52,500 nt of DNA from Strigamia acuminata (GCA_949358305.1 CASHSZ010000128.1:1-52500); one strand, 5' to 3'; positions 32,846 to 50,332 are shown, counted from the first letter of the stretch. Numbers and translations are program-made. The notes: generated by a model not told the origin, from the letters alone.

Positions 32846-33795
32846 CGAAATTTGATTCCCCGGTCGTGGAATCGACTCCGCGACCCGTGCTTTAACGGTT
32901 AATTGGATTATCTTCGTCGTGACTTATCGGGATAAAAATTTTATAGAAAATCGGCCGTATCGTATTTTATTTTCATCTTCCGAGGGTCTCGCGTCGTCGT
33001 TGTGGACGGGAGTCTTCCCGAACACGTTCGACGGGCTTCGCGAATGCTTTCAGATCGGACGCGGAACTCGGGCCCGCCGCTCGGTCGAGCGGCGCCAGTA
33101 CCCGCCGAGCGGCGCGGTATCCGATCAAATAACTCCCTTGCTTCGTCACGGTCTCGGACTGGCCTTCGGGCCGGTCAAAATAACAAATAAATGAATAAAT
33201 CGAAAATAGAACGCCCCCGTCCCGGCGAGACTAGGGGCGGGTGGCGTCGTTGAGCGGCGGCAGCGGCGGCGGTAGCCCCGACGACTCGCCCCGAAAATAA
33301 GCTCCCGCACCAGCATTCCTTCGTCCGTCTAAACCTCGCAGCGCGTGCGGTCGCGTGCATTCTACTCGTGTCCGGTGTGGCGATCGGTACAGAGTAAAAA
33401 AAAGATCACCCGAAAAAGAAAGACGATTAAAGTTTTAATTCTCCGGTCGTGGAACCGACTTTGCGGTTCGTGCTTTAACCGTTAATTAGGTTATCTTCGT
33501 CGCAACTCGTCGTAATAAAAATTTCACAGAAAATCAGCCGTTTCGTATTTTATTTTCATCTTCCGGGGGTCTCGCGCCGTCGTTGTGGACGGGAGTCTTC
33601 CCGAACACGTTCGATGGGTTTTGCCGACACTTTCAGATCGAATGCGGAACTCGGGCCCGTCGCTCGGTCGAGCGGCGCCAGTACCCGCCGAGCGGCACGG
33701 TATCCGATACCCGTCTTTTTTAAACCTCCCTTGCTTCGTCGGTCTCAGACTGGCCTTCGGGTCGGTCAAAATAAATAAATAAATAAATAAATGAA

Positions 33796-33846
<51 letters not shown>

Positions 33847-36800
33847 GTAGGTCGGGAAATAGAACGCGTTCGTCCCGGCGAATAGTGGCAGCTGGGGTCG
33901 TCGAGTGAGTGGCGGCGGCAGCGGCAACCTCGATGACTCGCCCCGAAAATAAAGTCCCGCGTCGGCATCCCTTCGTGCGTCCTTCGTCCGTCTAATCCTC
34001 GCAGCGCGTGCGGTCGCGTGCATTCTACTCGTGTCCGATGTAGCGACCGGTACGAGGTAAAAAAAATATCACACGAAAAAGAAAGACGATTAAAATTTTA
34101 ATTCTCCGGTTGTGGAACCGACTTCGCGGTTCGTGCTTTAATCGTTAATTAGATTATCGTCGTCGCAATTTATCGGAATAAAATTTTTACGGAAAATTGA
34201 CATTTCCGTATTTCATTTTCATCTTTCGGGGGTCTTGCGCCGTCATAATCGGAGCGAGTCTCGCTCGATGCGTTCGACGGACTTTGTGGGAGTTTCCAGA
34301 TCGCCAGCGGAACGAGGGGCCGTGGCTCGTCCGAGCGGCGCAGTACCCGTCGAGTGGCGCGGTACCCGAGTTCTTGCATCCAACGGTGGACACATCTTTG
34401 TCGAGAGCACCTCTCGGTCTCAGACCGGCCTTCGGGCCGGTCAAAAAAAATAAACAAATAAATAAATAAATAAATAAATAAACGAGTCGGCGAATAAAGG
34501 CGGTTGGGGTCGCTGGACGGTGGCGGTGGTGGTGGCAGCGGCAACCCCGACGACTCGTCGCAAAAGATAAGCTCCCGCGCCGGCATCCGTTTGCTCGTCT
34601 AAACCTCGCAGTGCGCGTGCGGTCGCGTGCATTCTACTCGTGTCCGATGTGGCGATCGGCATAGATCACCCGAAAAAGGAAAGACGATTAAAATTTTAAT
34701 TCTCCGGTCGTGGCACCGACTTTGCGGCTCGTGCTTTAACCGTTAATTAGGTTATCTTCGTCGTAATTCGTTGGAATAAAATTTTTATAGAAAATCAGCC
34801 GTTATGCATTTTATTTTCATCTTCCGGGGGTCTCGTGCCGTCGTAGTAGGCGTTAGTTTCAATCATCGCGTTCTACGGATTTTGAGGGGATCCTCAGATC
34901 GAGACCAAAGTGAGAGGGCCGTCGCCCCCGTCTCGTGCGCCGCTCGATCCCCGTTGGATGACAAGATGGCATTCGCCTCTCCCACCCGAGGATCGGTCGG
35001 TGGTGCGGTATTTATGCTTGTGCACCAAATGGGTGGTCGACAGGTCCCCAATCGGTCTCGGGCTCAGACTGGCCTTCGGGCCGGTCAAAATAACAAATAA
35101 ATGAATAAATCGGAAATAGAACGCTCCCGTCCCGGCGAGACTAGGGGCGGGTGGCGTCGTTGAGCGGCGGCAGCGGCGGCGGTAGCCCCGACGACTCGCC
35201 CCGAAAAAAGGCTCCCGCACCGGCATTTCTTCGTCCGTCTAAACCTCGCAGCGCGCGTGCGGTCGCGTGCATTCTACTCGTGTCCGGTGTGGCGATCGGT
35301 ACGGGGTAAAAAAAAAATATTACACGCAAAAGGAAAGACGATTAAAATTTTAGTTCTCCGGTCGTGGAACCGACTTTGCGGTTCGTGCTTTAACCGTTAA
35401 TTAGGTTATCTTCGTCGCAACTCGTCGTAATAAAAATTTCACAGAAAATCAGCCGTTTCGTATTTTATTTTCATCTCACGGTGGTCTGGCGCCGTCATAG
35501 TCGACGGAAGTCTCTCCGAACACGTTCAACGGGCTTCACGAACGCTTTCAGATCGAATGCGGAACTCGGGCCCGCCGCTTGGTCGAGCGGCGCAGTACCC
35601 GCCGAGCGGCGTGGTAGCCGGGTTCTCGCGTATGGCGATAGGGGGTCCTTTCTAAACAAACACCTCTCTCGGTCTCAGACTGGCCTTCGGGTCGGTCAAA
35701 ATAATAAATAAATGAATCGGAAATAGAACGCACCCGTTCTCGCTCGGTCTACCGGCGAATGGGAGCAGTTGGGGCCGTTGAGCGGCGACGACAGCAGCCC
35801 TAACGACTCGTCCCGAAAATAAGTTTCCGCACCGACATCCGTTCGCTTATTTAAACCCCATGACGCGCGCGTGGTTGCCTGCATTTTTCGGCTTGTTTCG
35901 ACACGTTTCGACGTCGACGCGCGACCGTGAGCAAAGTCCTCAGCAACATATGGACATGAGTGTGTCTTTGCTCGCGATCTACGCGTTTGAGCGCGTTACG
36001 ACGCGCGATAATGCACGTGATGCGATGGGGGTGAGCGCGACACGGGCTTTTGGCGCGGGCGTCGGTAATGATGTCCGTCAACGTGGATGAATGTCCGCGA
36101 AGTGTTTGGTGTTTATGGCAACGCACCAGGACGCAATTAACAACCAACAAGAATTAAAAATATAACTGTTTAACAAAAAGAAACTCCTATAATGTTGAAA
36201 CAATAAAGAAAACGCAAAATTCAGATTCAAATTTAGATTTGAATTAGGTCAGATTAGGCCAGGTTGTAGATCCACAGACTCTCGAGACGACAACAAGAAA
36301 ATAAAAAGGATGCGTTTATCGTTTGTAGGTAGAATCTCGCGCCGAGTTAAATAAAAGTCTTTAAAAAATAGAAATCGATTTCCCGGTCGTAGAATTAATT
36401 TTGTGTCATGTGATCCAGTCATTAATTAGATTTTCGTGGTAGATGTTGCGTGAAACAAGATCGTGAACGTCTCAATTGGTTTACGATTTAAATTTCATCT
36501 CGCAATACACGCTGCACCAACGTAGTCGACGCGAGTTTATATCACTGCACTCGATGGGTTTTGTGAGCATTTTTAGACCAATCGATCGTACAGCTTGTTT
36601 GCTAGTCTTCCTTTCGAGGTCAGTAGTTAACTCTTTGCACTCAATCTGTACGAGTCGCGGTAGCCGGGTTCTTGCATTCTATGATGCTGTTGGTTCCAAC
36701 GGCGATACGCGTCTCCCGCCTCTCGGTCTCAGACTGGCCTTCGGGCCGGTCAAAAAAAAAGAAAAAAATTAATAAATAGATAAATAAGTCGGGAACAAAA

Positions 36801-37975
36801 CGCATCCATCCCGACGAATAGTGACAGTTGGGCTCGTTGAGCGGCGGCAGCGGCGGCGGTAGCCCCGACGACTCGCCCCGAAAATAAGCTCCCGCACCGG
36901 CATTTCTTCGTCCGTCTAAACCTCGCAGCGCTCGTGCGGTCGCGTGCATTCTACTCGTGTCCGACGTGGCGATCGGTACGGAGTAAAAAAAAAAAAGATC
37001 ATCAGAGAAAGGAAGACGATTAAAATTTTAATTCTCCGGTCGTGGCACCGACTTTGCGGTTCGTACTTTAACCGTTAATTAGGTTATCTTCGTCGTAATT
37101 CGTTGGAATAAAAATTTTATAGAAAATGAGCCGTTTCGTATTTTATTTTCATCTTCCGGGGGTCTCGCGCCGTCGTTGTGGACGGGAGTCTTCCCGAACA
37201 CGTTCGATGGGTTTTGCCAACACTTTCAGATCGAACTCGGGACTCGGGCCCGCCGCTCGGTCGAGCGGCGCACAGTACCCGCCGAGCGGCGCGGTATCCG
37301 ATATAAAAGGACCCTTGCTTCGCCACGGTCTCAGACTGGCCTTCGGGCCGGTCAAAATAATAAATAAATAAATAAATAAATAAGTCCGAAAATGGAACGT
37401 ATCCGTCCCGACGAATAGATGCGGTTGGGGTCGTTGAGCGACAGCGGCGGCAGCGGCAGCCCCGACGACTCGCCCCGAAAATAAGCTCCCTTACCGGCAT
37501 TCCTTCGACCGTCTAAACCTCGCAGCATGCGTGCGGTCGCGTGCATTCTACTCGTGTCCGATGTGGCGATCGGTACGAGGTAAAAAAAATATCACACGAA
37601 AAAAGAAAGACGATTAAAATTTTAATTCTTCGGTCGTGGGACCGACTTTGCGGTCCGTGCTTTAACCGTTAATTAGGTTATCTTCGTCGTAATTCGTTGG
37701 AATAAAAATTTTATAGAAAATGAGCCGTTTCGTATTTTATTTTCATCTTCCGGGGGTCTCGCGCCGTCGTTGTGGACGGGAGTCTTCCCGAACACGTTCG
37801 ATGGGTTTTGCCAACACTTTCAGATCGAACTCGGGACTCGGGCCCGCCGCTCGGTCGAGCGGCGCACAGTACCCGCCGAGCGGCGCGGTATTTGATACCC
37901 GTCTCTGTAAAAGCAGCCGTGCTTTTTCGGTCTCAGACTGGCCTTCGGGCCGGTCAAAATAATAAATAAATAAGT
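32846..37975 (+). repeat. Tandem array of eight diverged units of about 600 bp
   Basis: Each unit runs: a ctccggtcgtggaaccgac block; a ttaattaggttatcttcgtcg block; tttcgtattttattttcatc; gggggtctcgcgccgtcg; a CpG-rich stretch with cggtcgagcggcgc; ggtctcagactggccttcgg; an A/T-rich (AATA)n tract; then gcggcggcagcggcggcggt, aaaataagctcccg and gcattctactcgtgtcc. Unit ends marked by the hairpin lie at 33157, 33748, 34423, 35067, 35688, 36732, 37334 and 37936, with gaps of 591, 675, 644, 621, 1044, 602 and 602 bp. The sixth unit is preceded by about 450 bp of unrelated DNA (35885-36360) and is the most diverged. Open frames on both strands shift between units, so the array looks non-coding. Confidence 0.85.
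33157..33176 (+). other. UUCG-tetraloop hairpin, first of eight in the array
   Basis: GACTGGCC-TTCG-GGCCGGTC forms an 8 bp stem closed by a UUCG tetraloop. The others start at 33748, 34423, 35067, 35688, 36732, 37334 and 37936. At 34423 the U-G pair is C-G, and at 33748 and 35688 a G-C pair is G-U, so pairing is kept in all eight. An A-rich tail follows each. Confidence 0.7.
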
Positions 37976-39203
37976 CGAGAATGGGCCACCGCCGGCCGGT
38001 GGGGCCAATCGTCGCGGGTGGGTGGGGCAGGCAGCCAACCGTCCACCGATCGATCGATCGATTGATTGATCGACCGACCAATCAATCGGTTTTCAGATTT
38101 CGGGTTTTCACGGGTCCCAGGTTTTTCAGGTTTTTCAGATTTTTCAGATTTCAGATTTCAGATTTCAGATTTCAGATTTCACATCGAATAATGTACGGAG
38201 TCTCTTCGGTGCCATTCTCATTTTGACCGTTAAGGACAGACAGACTGCTCCTCGACCAGGACCGACTAATGCGACAACTAGACCCGTCGCCCGTCGCGCG
38301 AGCCCGCCTCATTTTTTTCGCTCGTTTATTCACGCTTAGTTTTAAGAAAAATTTTCAAATTTTACAAATGTACACAAATAAAAAGACCGTTTACTTTTCG
38401 CTCCAATTGTTTATTCTTTATACGCCTTTACAACTCTTACGAGAAGATAAATAGAAAGCGAGAAAATATAATCGATCAACCACGCCGTCGGCGCCTAACC
38501 CGAACCCGTAGTCCCCGCTTCGTTCTTCTCCTCCCCGTTCACGGGACGGGCCGAACACCGAACACCGAGCGCCGAGCGCTGCGCGGGCACCCGGTGGCGC
38601 AACCGGGCAACATGACGCGGCACGATTCAAAACGCCGATCGTTTATTCGTTTCATTTTATTTTGTTTCGTTTCGTTTCATTTTATTGTTTCACTTTGTTT
38701 TATTTTGTTTCATTTTTTCTTTTTAATTCGCATCGCCGAGCGTCGCGTCGCAGCGCCGTGACATCGAGGTGAACAGCGGATCAAGCTTTTTCCCGCCATT
38801 GTTGTGCCCTTCTCCTTCTTCGCGACGCACACGCGTACATATATCGGTTCGCTGGACTCCGTAGAGTGGGAAAAACAAACAAACAAACAAACAAAAAAAA
38901 AACGAACAAACGAGTAAGTAAGGCTATCCAATCGCATTATTTCTTAAAAAAAAAACAAACAAACGAGAGAAGAAACGGAACGGGCGAATAAAAACGGCGT
39001 GCCATGCGGGACAGCGTGCGTGAGCACGGAGGAGGGGGGAAACCCCGTCGATATCAAACGACTAGATTCAACGTTGGTTTTGTGGTTACTACTCGCGGCG
39101 CTATTATTTGTCCGTCCGTTCGTCCGTTAATCGGTCTAATGAATTAACCAATTAATTGATTAAACGACCAATTCGTTTATAAGTAGGCGATTGATCGACG
39201 AAA
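37976..39203. other. Intergenic DNA with minisatellites
   Basis: Holds (GATC/GATT)n at 38050-38080, repeats of tttcagattt at 38100-38180, CAAA runs near 38880 and CpG-rich patches. I see no gene with splice or frame support. Confidence 0.4.
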
Positions 39204-42712
<3,509 letters not shown>

Positions 42713-42970
42713 GCGAGCGAGCGAGCGAGCGAGCGACCGACCGACTTAGAACGACCGACCGACCGACCGACCAACCGACTTAGAACGAACGACCGACCAA
42801 CCGACTTAGAACGACCGACCGACCGATTGACCGACCGACCGACCGACCGACTTAGAATGACGCGAGCTGGACAGGCAGACAGCGAGCGAGCGAGGTGGAC
42901 GACCGAACGCGCGAGCGACATCGACGACGTCGTCCGCGACCTATTTATTTATTTTTTTTATTTATTTTTT

Positions 42971-43045
<75 letters not shown>

Positions 43046-43400
43046 TTTTTCTCCATTCGTTCATTCATTCGTTCACCCATTCATTTATTTATTTGTTTAT
43101 GTATACATACATACATACATATACACATGTATATATATACATTTTGTTGTTGTGTTATCTGCTCTCTCGAATAAATCAGCGAGTAAACCACACGCCTCGC
43201 CTCTCTCTCTCTTCATTTCTTCTCAAAAACGTTCAAATCAACCTACGAGGTTGAAACAAACAAAAAAGAAAGAAACCCGAAGTAAAGTAAAGTAAAGTAA
43301 AGTAAAGTAAAGTAAAGTAGAGTAGAGTAGAGTAGAGTAGAGTAGAGTAGAGTAGAGTAGAGTAGAGTAAAATAGAGCACTCGAACCGAAAGCGACGAAA
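42713..43400. repeat. Minisatellites and microsatellites downstream of the zinc-finger gene
   Basis: (GAGC)n then (GACC)n with ttagaacgac interruptions at 42715-42860, (TTTA)n at 42943-43050, and (AAGTA/GAGTA)n at 43275-43375. No gene. Confidence 0.85.
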
Positions 43401-43431
43401 TTCCAGACGACCACGAAGACGCTTTATCTTC

Positions 43432-43631
43432 GGCCCCGGGTGGCCGAGCGGGCAGGGTGACCTGCCGCACGGAGCTGGTGACCGAAGGTTCGCGTCCCGC
43501 TCTCCCCCGACTTTTCGTTGGCAACATTGAATGATTGATTTGTATTAGTTGGTTTATTATACTGTGACAAGTTCTTGAAAATACTACTCTTCCGCAAGAC
43601 TCGCGGGAGGGGGGGTCGAAGGTATCGGCCC
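43432..43631 (+). mobile_element. tRNA-headed SINE-like element, copy 1
   Basis: The tRNA-like head (43432-43510) has an A box tggccgagcgg and a B box ggttcgcgtcc. After a variable body come two hairpins: 43589-43595 pairs with 43603-43609, and 43613-43619 with 43625-43631. A T/TTTA-rich tail follows. The promoter boxes suggest RNA polymerase III transcription. It is not a working tRNA: the anticodon arm is not formed. Confidence 0.7.
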
Positions 43632-43878
43632 TTCTTTATTTTATTTCATTTTATTTTATTCTATTTTTAATTTTATTTCCACCTACCTATCTACCCGTCT
43701 GTTTATTTATTTGTTTATTTATTTGTTTATTTATTTATTTATTTATTTATTTCTTTCTTTCTTTCTTTCTTTTTTCTTCCTTTCGTCTCTTTTCCTCTCG
43801 TTCGTTCGGCCAAAATGAAACGAATACTCGAATCGGAAGCGACGAAATTCTAGACGACCACGAGGACGCTTTATCTTC

Positions 43879-44099
43879 GGCCCCGGGTGGCCGAGCGAGT
43901 AGAGTGACCTACCGCACGGAGCTGGTGACCGAGAGTTCGAGTCCCGCTCTCCCGACTTTCCGTTTCTCCGAAATTATTCGGTAACATCTCTTTCTTTCTT
44001 CGTAATTACTCGTTATCGTACTAGTGGTTTATTAATACATTCTCATGGGCAATACTCTCCCGCAAGACCCGCGGGAGGGGGGGTCGAAGGTATCGGCCC
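43879..44099 (+). mobile_element. tRNA-headed SINE-like element, copy 2
   Basis: Head 43879-43955 with A box tggccgagcga and B box agttcgagtcc. Hairpins: 44057-44063 with 44071-44077 (CTCCCGC/GCGGGAG), and 44081-44087 with 44093-44099 (GGGTCGA/TCGGCCC). A T-rich tail follows. The upstream block (gacgaaattctagacgacca) is shared with other copies. Confidence 0.72.
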
Positions 44100-44291
44100 T
44101 TCTTTATTTTATTTCACTTTATTTTCATTATTTTTTTTTTTCTATTTATTTTTTTTATTTCCACCCATTTATCTATTTATTCATTTATTCATTCGCGTCT
44201 CTCTTTCGTTCATTTGGCCAAAGTGAAGTAGAATAGAGTACTCGAATTGGGGCCGACACAATTCCAAGCCACTACGAGGGCGGTTTATCTT

Positions 44292-44516
44292 CGGCCCCGG
44301 GTGGCCGAGCGGGTAGGGTGACCTGCCGCACGGAGACGTGGACCGAAAGTTCGAGTCCCGCTCCCGCCGACTTTTCATTTCACCGATGTTTTCTCAGAAA
44401 CCCTTCTTCTATGATTGATTTGTTACAAATGAGTACTTTACTAACGCATTCTCATGAATACTACTCTCTCGCAAGACCCGCGGGAGGGGGGGTCGAAGGT
44501 ATCGGCCCTTCTTTAT
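44292..44516 (+). mobile_element. tRNA-headed SINE-like element, copy 3
   Basis: Head 44292-44370 with A box tggccgagcgg and B box agttcgagtcc. Hairpin 1 is CTCTCGC (44464-44470) with GCGGGAG (44478-44484). Hairpin 2, gggtcga...tcggccc, follows and then a T-rich tail. Confidence 0.7.
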
Positions 44517-44971
44517 TTTATTCGACCTCCCTCCTCTCGTTCTTTTATTTTATTTCATTCCACTTTTTTATTTTATTTATTTTTTTTACTTATTTCTTTC
44601 CATTCTTCTCTCTTTTTATTCATTCATTCATTCATTCATTCATTCATTCATTCATTTATTTGGTTCGTTTTGTTTTTATAAATACAGTCCGCGTCGTCAG
44701 GTGCCGCTCTACAGAGTTTGCGCCGCAGCAAAACAACACCCATTCCTACCTTTGACCCCGCTCGACGGCGTCATTCAATCCGCACGCACCATCGTCGAAA
44801 AAGAAAGAAAAAGAAACGAGAAACGAGAAATAAACCAATAAAGAAAGACGAGCCAGCCGACCGACCAACTTTCCCGGTTCGTGTTTATTAATTTATTAAT
44901 CAATTAATTGATTAATTGATTGGTTGGCTAAACGACCGTTTCGTCCGTTCGTTCGTTCGTTCGTTTAAGCC
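44517..44971. other. T-rich tail and 5' flank of the transposase gene
   Basis: T/TTTA and (CATT)n runs to about 44660, then about 300 bp of unique CpG-containing DNA and (TTCG)n just before the ATG. No promoter element and no piggyBac terminal repeat with TTAA is evident. Confidence 0.4.
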
Positions 44972-46568
44972 ATGACGGACGGTTTCCCCAAAACGGACGC
45001 GGGCGCGCGCGTGTGGGTCGCCGCGACGACGTCGTACCGGCAGGACGTCGGTTTCGCCGGCGGGACGCCCGGCTACTGCGGTCGCTGCGTGCCGAGCAGC
45101 TCGGAGTTCGATTACTTCGAGGAGCTGTTCGGCGAGGCGGCCCGTTTCATCGTGACCGCGACGAATCGAGCCATCCGGAGAGAGGCGAGAGAGGAGGAAA
45201 TGGCGCGAGCGCAGGTGCCGAGAAAAAAACAACGGTGACGATCCGCGACACTCACTCTCACGCTCGTTTTCGTTTTCGTTTTCGTTCTAGGTGCTCGCCG
45301 CGTCGCGGCCACGGCCACGAGGTCCAAAGTCCAGACGAACGACGGCGGCGACGACGACGACGACTGCTGCCGGTGGGAGCGTCGTGGCCGTTGCCGGTGG
45401 CAGCGGCACCCGACCCGGGGCGCGGTGCGCGGACCTGAGGGTGCGCCTCACCGCGGGCGACCGGGGGGCGGCCGACGCGGCCGCTCGACGACAATTAGCC
45501 CTTCCTCCCCTTCCTCCTCCTCCTCCTCCTCCTCCTCCTCCTCCTCTTCCTCGGCAGAGGGCACGTGGGCCGGTTCGACCCCTGGCGCTGGACGAGCTGT
45601 ACGCGTACCTGGGCATTCTCGTGCTCACCGGTTACAACCGACAGCCCGAACTGCGCCACTACTGGCAGGGCGACAGGCCCGGCGATCTCGGCGCGCCGGC
45701 CGTCCGACGAGCGATGACGCGCCAACGGTTCGAAGAGGTTTCGCGTTATCTCCACTACAGCACGCAGCCGTCGTACCAGCGGCTGCGCGTTGGCGGGTCG
45801 GCGGCCGGCTCCGACGGCGGCAGCACGACGGGAGAGAGGGCGGCGTTCTTGAAGGAACGCGAACGAGACGACGGCACGACGAAAGTCCGTTTGTTCGCCG
45901 ATCTGGTGAACAAGCGCTTTCGCGCGTGCCGCGAGCCCAGCCAAACTCTCTGCGTCGACGAATCGATGATCGCCTACCGGGGTCGATCGGAGATGAAGGT
46001 GCGTGCGGGGGTCGCCCTCCGATCTCGTTTTTCTCTAACGTTCGTTCTTTCTTTCTTTCTTTCTTTCTTTCTTTAACGTTCTTCCCAGGTCCGTCAACCG
46101 GCCAAGCCCATCAAATGGGGCTTCGAGTTGTTCACACTATGCGACGCGGGCACCGCCTACGTGCTGAACGACGAGGCGCACATCGGCAAACGCGCCAAAA
46201 TGTTCTTCGACCCGGACGAGGAGCCGGAGCCAGAGTGAGTCACTTCGTCGTCGCTGTTTCTCTCCTTCGTTCTCACAATTCCTTCTTTTTCTTTTCTCTT
46301 TTTTTCGTTTCCAGGTACCCGGGCAGCATCATCGGACGCATCGTCGTCTACGTCGCCAGGCACTACCTCGGCAAAGGGCACACGATTGCGTGCGACAATC
46401 GATTCACGTCCGCCGTGCTGTTCGAGCACCTCTTTGCCCGCCACAACACAATGGCCGTCGGGACGCTGCGGTCCAACGCGGCCCAAATGCCGCCCGACCT
46501 CCCGGACCCCAAGCGGTACCGAGCCAACGCGAGAGGTAAACCGCCCGCTCGCTCTTCGCATCGTCGGC

Positions 46569-46652
<84 letters not shown>

Positions 46653-47377
46653 CGATTGATTGATTGATTTCACTTCTTTTTTATTCATAGGCGATTTCCT
46701 GCATCGTCAGAGTGGCCGACTGTTGCTTACCTGGTGGAGGGACACGACGACCGTGAGTCTGCTCAGCACGAACGTCGACCCGTTGGCGGCGCCCGGGCAC
46801 GTCTCCCGTCGCATCGGCGGCAACAGGGTGGACGTCCGTTGCCCGGCGCCCGCGCTTTCGTACACGCGCAATTTCCACTGGGTGGACGTGCTGAACAGGC
46901 TGGTCTCCTCGTTCCGCATCGGGCGCCGTTCCCCGTACTGGCACCGGTACTTCTTCTTCCACAAGCTGAACCAAGGTGAGCGGGGCGCCGTTTGCCACCG
47001 ATTAATCCGTCGCTAATTAATTCTCGCTTCTCTTCTCTTCTCTTCTTCCAGTGTGCGTCAACGCCCGAATCAATATGCTCGAGGCGACCTCGGGCGCGCG
47101 AGGCGGCCGATCGCAGCTGCAGTTCAGGAGAGCGCTCGCCACCCAACTCGTGTCTCGACGGGAGGGGGCCGTGCCGGGCGCGGCCCCCGCGCCCGGCGGA
47201 CCCGTCGTCCACCGGCTCGAACACACGTCCAAGAGCAAGCGGTGCAAGGTGTGTTACGTGCGCCGCAAGGAACGGCACGAGAGCAGTTGGTGGTGCGTCC
47301 CCTGCGAAATCAACCTGTGCCGGCCGAAACACGGTCGCGATTGTTTTCAGATCCACGTGGCCGGCGCGGACAAGTGA
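44972..47377 (+). CDS. piggyBac-type transposase (PGBD-like), six exons, 642 aa
   Basis: Exons: 44972-45214, 45291-45998, 46089-46234, 46315-46535, 46691-46975 and 47052-47377; all GT-AG and in phase. piggyBac transposases are DDE/D nucleases that cut and paste at TTAA. Family pattern: SEFDYFEELF near the N-terminus, LDELYAYLGILVLTGYNR, MTRQRFEEVSRYLHYS, then the catalytic core. The acids are D304 (LCVDESMIAYRGR), D393 (ACDNRFTS) and D505 (HWVDVLNRL). The second Asp of the family VDxxD motif is Asn508. A Cys-rich zinc domain closes the protein (CKVC, WWCVPC, LCRPKHGRDC). Unusual points: a low-complexity insert in exon 2 (Thr/Ala/Gly-rich plus a Pro11 run) that may hide another phase-0 intron, since gagg/GTGCGC near 45437 and a pyrimidine tract ending cggcag near 45553 would serve; and five introns, more usual for a domesticated copy. 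I found no terminal inverted repeats. Confidence 0.88.
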
Positions 47378-47705
47378 CCGCGACGTTTCCACGACCGAGC
47401 GCGCGCCGACGCTCGGGCGGCCAACCGGCCGGTTAATTTTGTTTTATTTCATTCCTCCATTTGCCAGAACGCGGCGGAGTAGTTTTGTTTGTTTTGCTTA
47501 TTTATTTATTTATTCATTTATTCCATTTTTTTTGTAAGTTAATTTTATTATTTATTAACAAAGGCAACAATGACGACGTATTGTCGATGCCGACAAAGAA
47601 AAAGAAAAAAAAGAAAACAAACGAACAAATCAATAAAAACGAACAAAAACAGACAAGTGAAACGAAAACGTGTGAATTAATTAGCTCGATCGGCCAACCA
47701 ATCAA
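47378..47705. other. Convergent 3' intergenic gap
   Basis: About 330 bp between the ends of the transposase gene (plus) and the coiled-coil gene (minus). T-rich and A-rich runs could serve polyadenylation; AATAAA occurs near 47630. Confidence 0.4.
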
Positions 47706-49319
<1,614 letters not shown>

Positions 49320-49619
49320 CCGTAAAAAAAAAAAAATGGCGTCGGAGAAAAAAAAAACCTATGGCGTGGTCGGAATGCGACTGTCTGTCTGCCTGCCTGT
49401 CAGTCCGTCAGCCAGCCAGTCAGCTGACGACACGAAAAAAATAAAAAAAAAATGAACAAACAAACAAACAAACAAATAAATAATAGTAATAATAATAATA
49501 ATTATTATTAAACAAAAAATAATTAATAACCGGTAACTAATTAACGACGATTAACAACGGCGAGAATGAATGGTAACGACGGCGAACGTTGTCGTTGAAA
49601 TTGGCGGCGCTTTATCATC
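49320..49619. other. 5' flank of the coiled-coil gene, simple repeats
   Basis: A-rich and (CAAA)n / (TAA)n runs at 49320-49510. The first exon of the minus-strand gene ends at 49319. No further feature. Confidence 0.4.
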
Positions 49620-49875
49620 GGCCCCGAGTGGCCGAGCGGGCAGGGTGACCTGCCGCACGGAGCTGGTGACCGAGGGTTCGAGTCCCGCTTCCCGCCGATT
49701 TTTCATTTCTGGCAAAAACTGTATTGTCAAACAAATACGCATTCCTGGGGTTTCGATTGATATTGCCCCGTTCCAGTTCGTTCGTCCATACTTATTAGTT
49801 CTCTTCAGATGGTGATGATGAACACTCTCCCGCGGGGTTGCGGGAGGGTGGGGGGGGAGTCGAAAGATTCGGCTC
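49620..49875 (+). mobile_element. tRNA-headed SINE-like element, copy 4
   Basis: Head 49620-49699 with A box tggccgagcgg and B box ggttcgagtcc, a perfect consensus. Hairpins: 49827-49833 with 49840-49846 (CTCCCGC/GCGGGAG), and 49857-49863 with 49869-49875 (GAGTCGA/TCGGCTC). The tail is (TTTTA)n. Confidence 0.75.
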
Positions 49876-50090
49876 TCCTTTTATTTATTTATTTATTTTA
49901 TTTTATTTTATTTTATTTTTTTCGTTTACATACATATATTTGTTTTTATTTTTATTCTTTTTCTTTTCTTTTCTTTTCTTTTTTTCCGAGATTCGAACAG
50001 AACTGCCGAGTTAAGTTAAGTTGGGCTAAAACAGAAAAGGAAGAAATTCGAAGCGACGGTTCTAGACGGCTACGAGGGCGGTTTATCTTC

Positions 50091-50332
50091 GGCCCCGGGT
50101 GGCCGAGCGGGCAGGGTGACCTGCCGCACGGAGCTGGTGACCGAGGGTTCGAGTCCCGCTTCCCGCCGATTTTTCATTTCTGGCAAAAACTGTATCACAG
50201 AAACACTCATATCTATCTTAACATTGTCGAGTCTATTGCACGGTTGTGCGCCATTCTTTCTCTTCAGATAGTGAGGCACACTCTCTCGCGAGGTTGCGAG
50301 AGGGTGGGGGGAAGTCGGAAGATTCGGCTCTC
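50091..50332 (+). mobile_element. tRNA-headed SINE-like element, copy 5
   Basis: Head 50091-50169, almost identical to copy 4. Hairpin 1 is CTCTCGC (50283-50289) with GCGAGAG (50296-50302), a full compensatory change against copies 2 and 4. Hairpin 2 is weaker here. The tail is T-rich. Confidence 0.75.

Noticed and set aside
33002-37969. Repeated short frames (MHATARALRGLDG on minus, MDGSLPEHVR on plus) in the tandem array
   Set aside because: They recur only because the DNA recurs, and shift frame or break between units, so they are not conserved as protein.
42827-43254. Phe/Leu/Ile/Tyr-rich frames over TTTA repeats (also 49809-50522 and 44045-44755)
   Set aside because: Low-complexity translation of T-rich microsatellites and SINE tails.
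44700-47700. piggyBac terminal inverted repeats flanked by TTAA
   Set aside because: TTAA occurs at several places, but no pair of matching inverted ends was found by eye.
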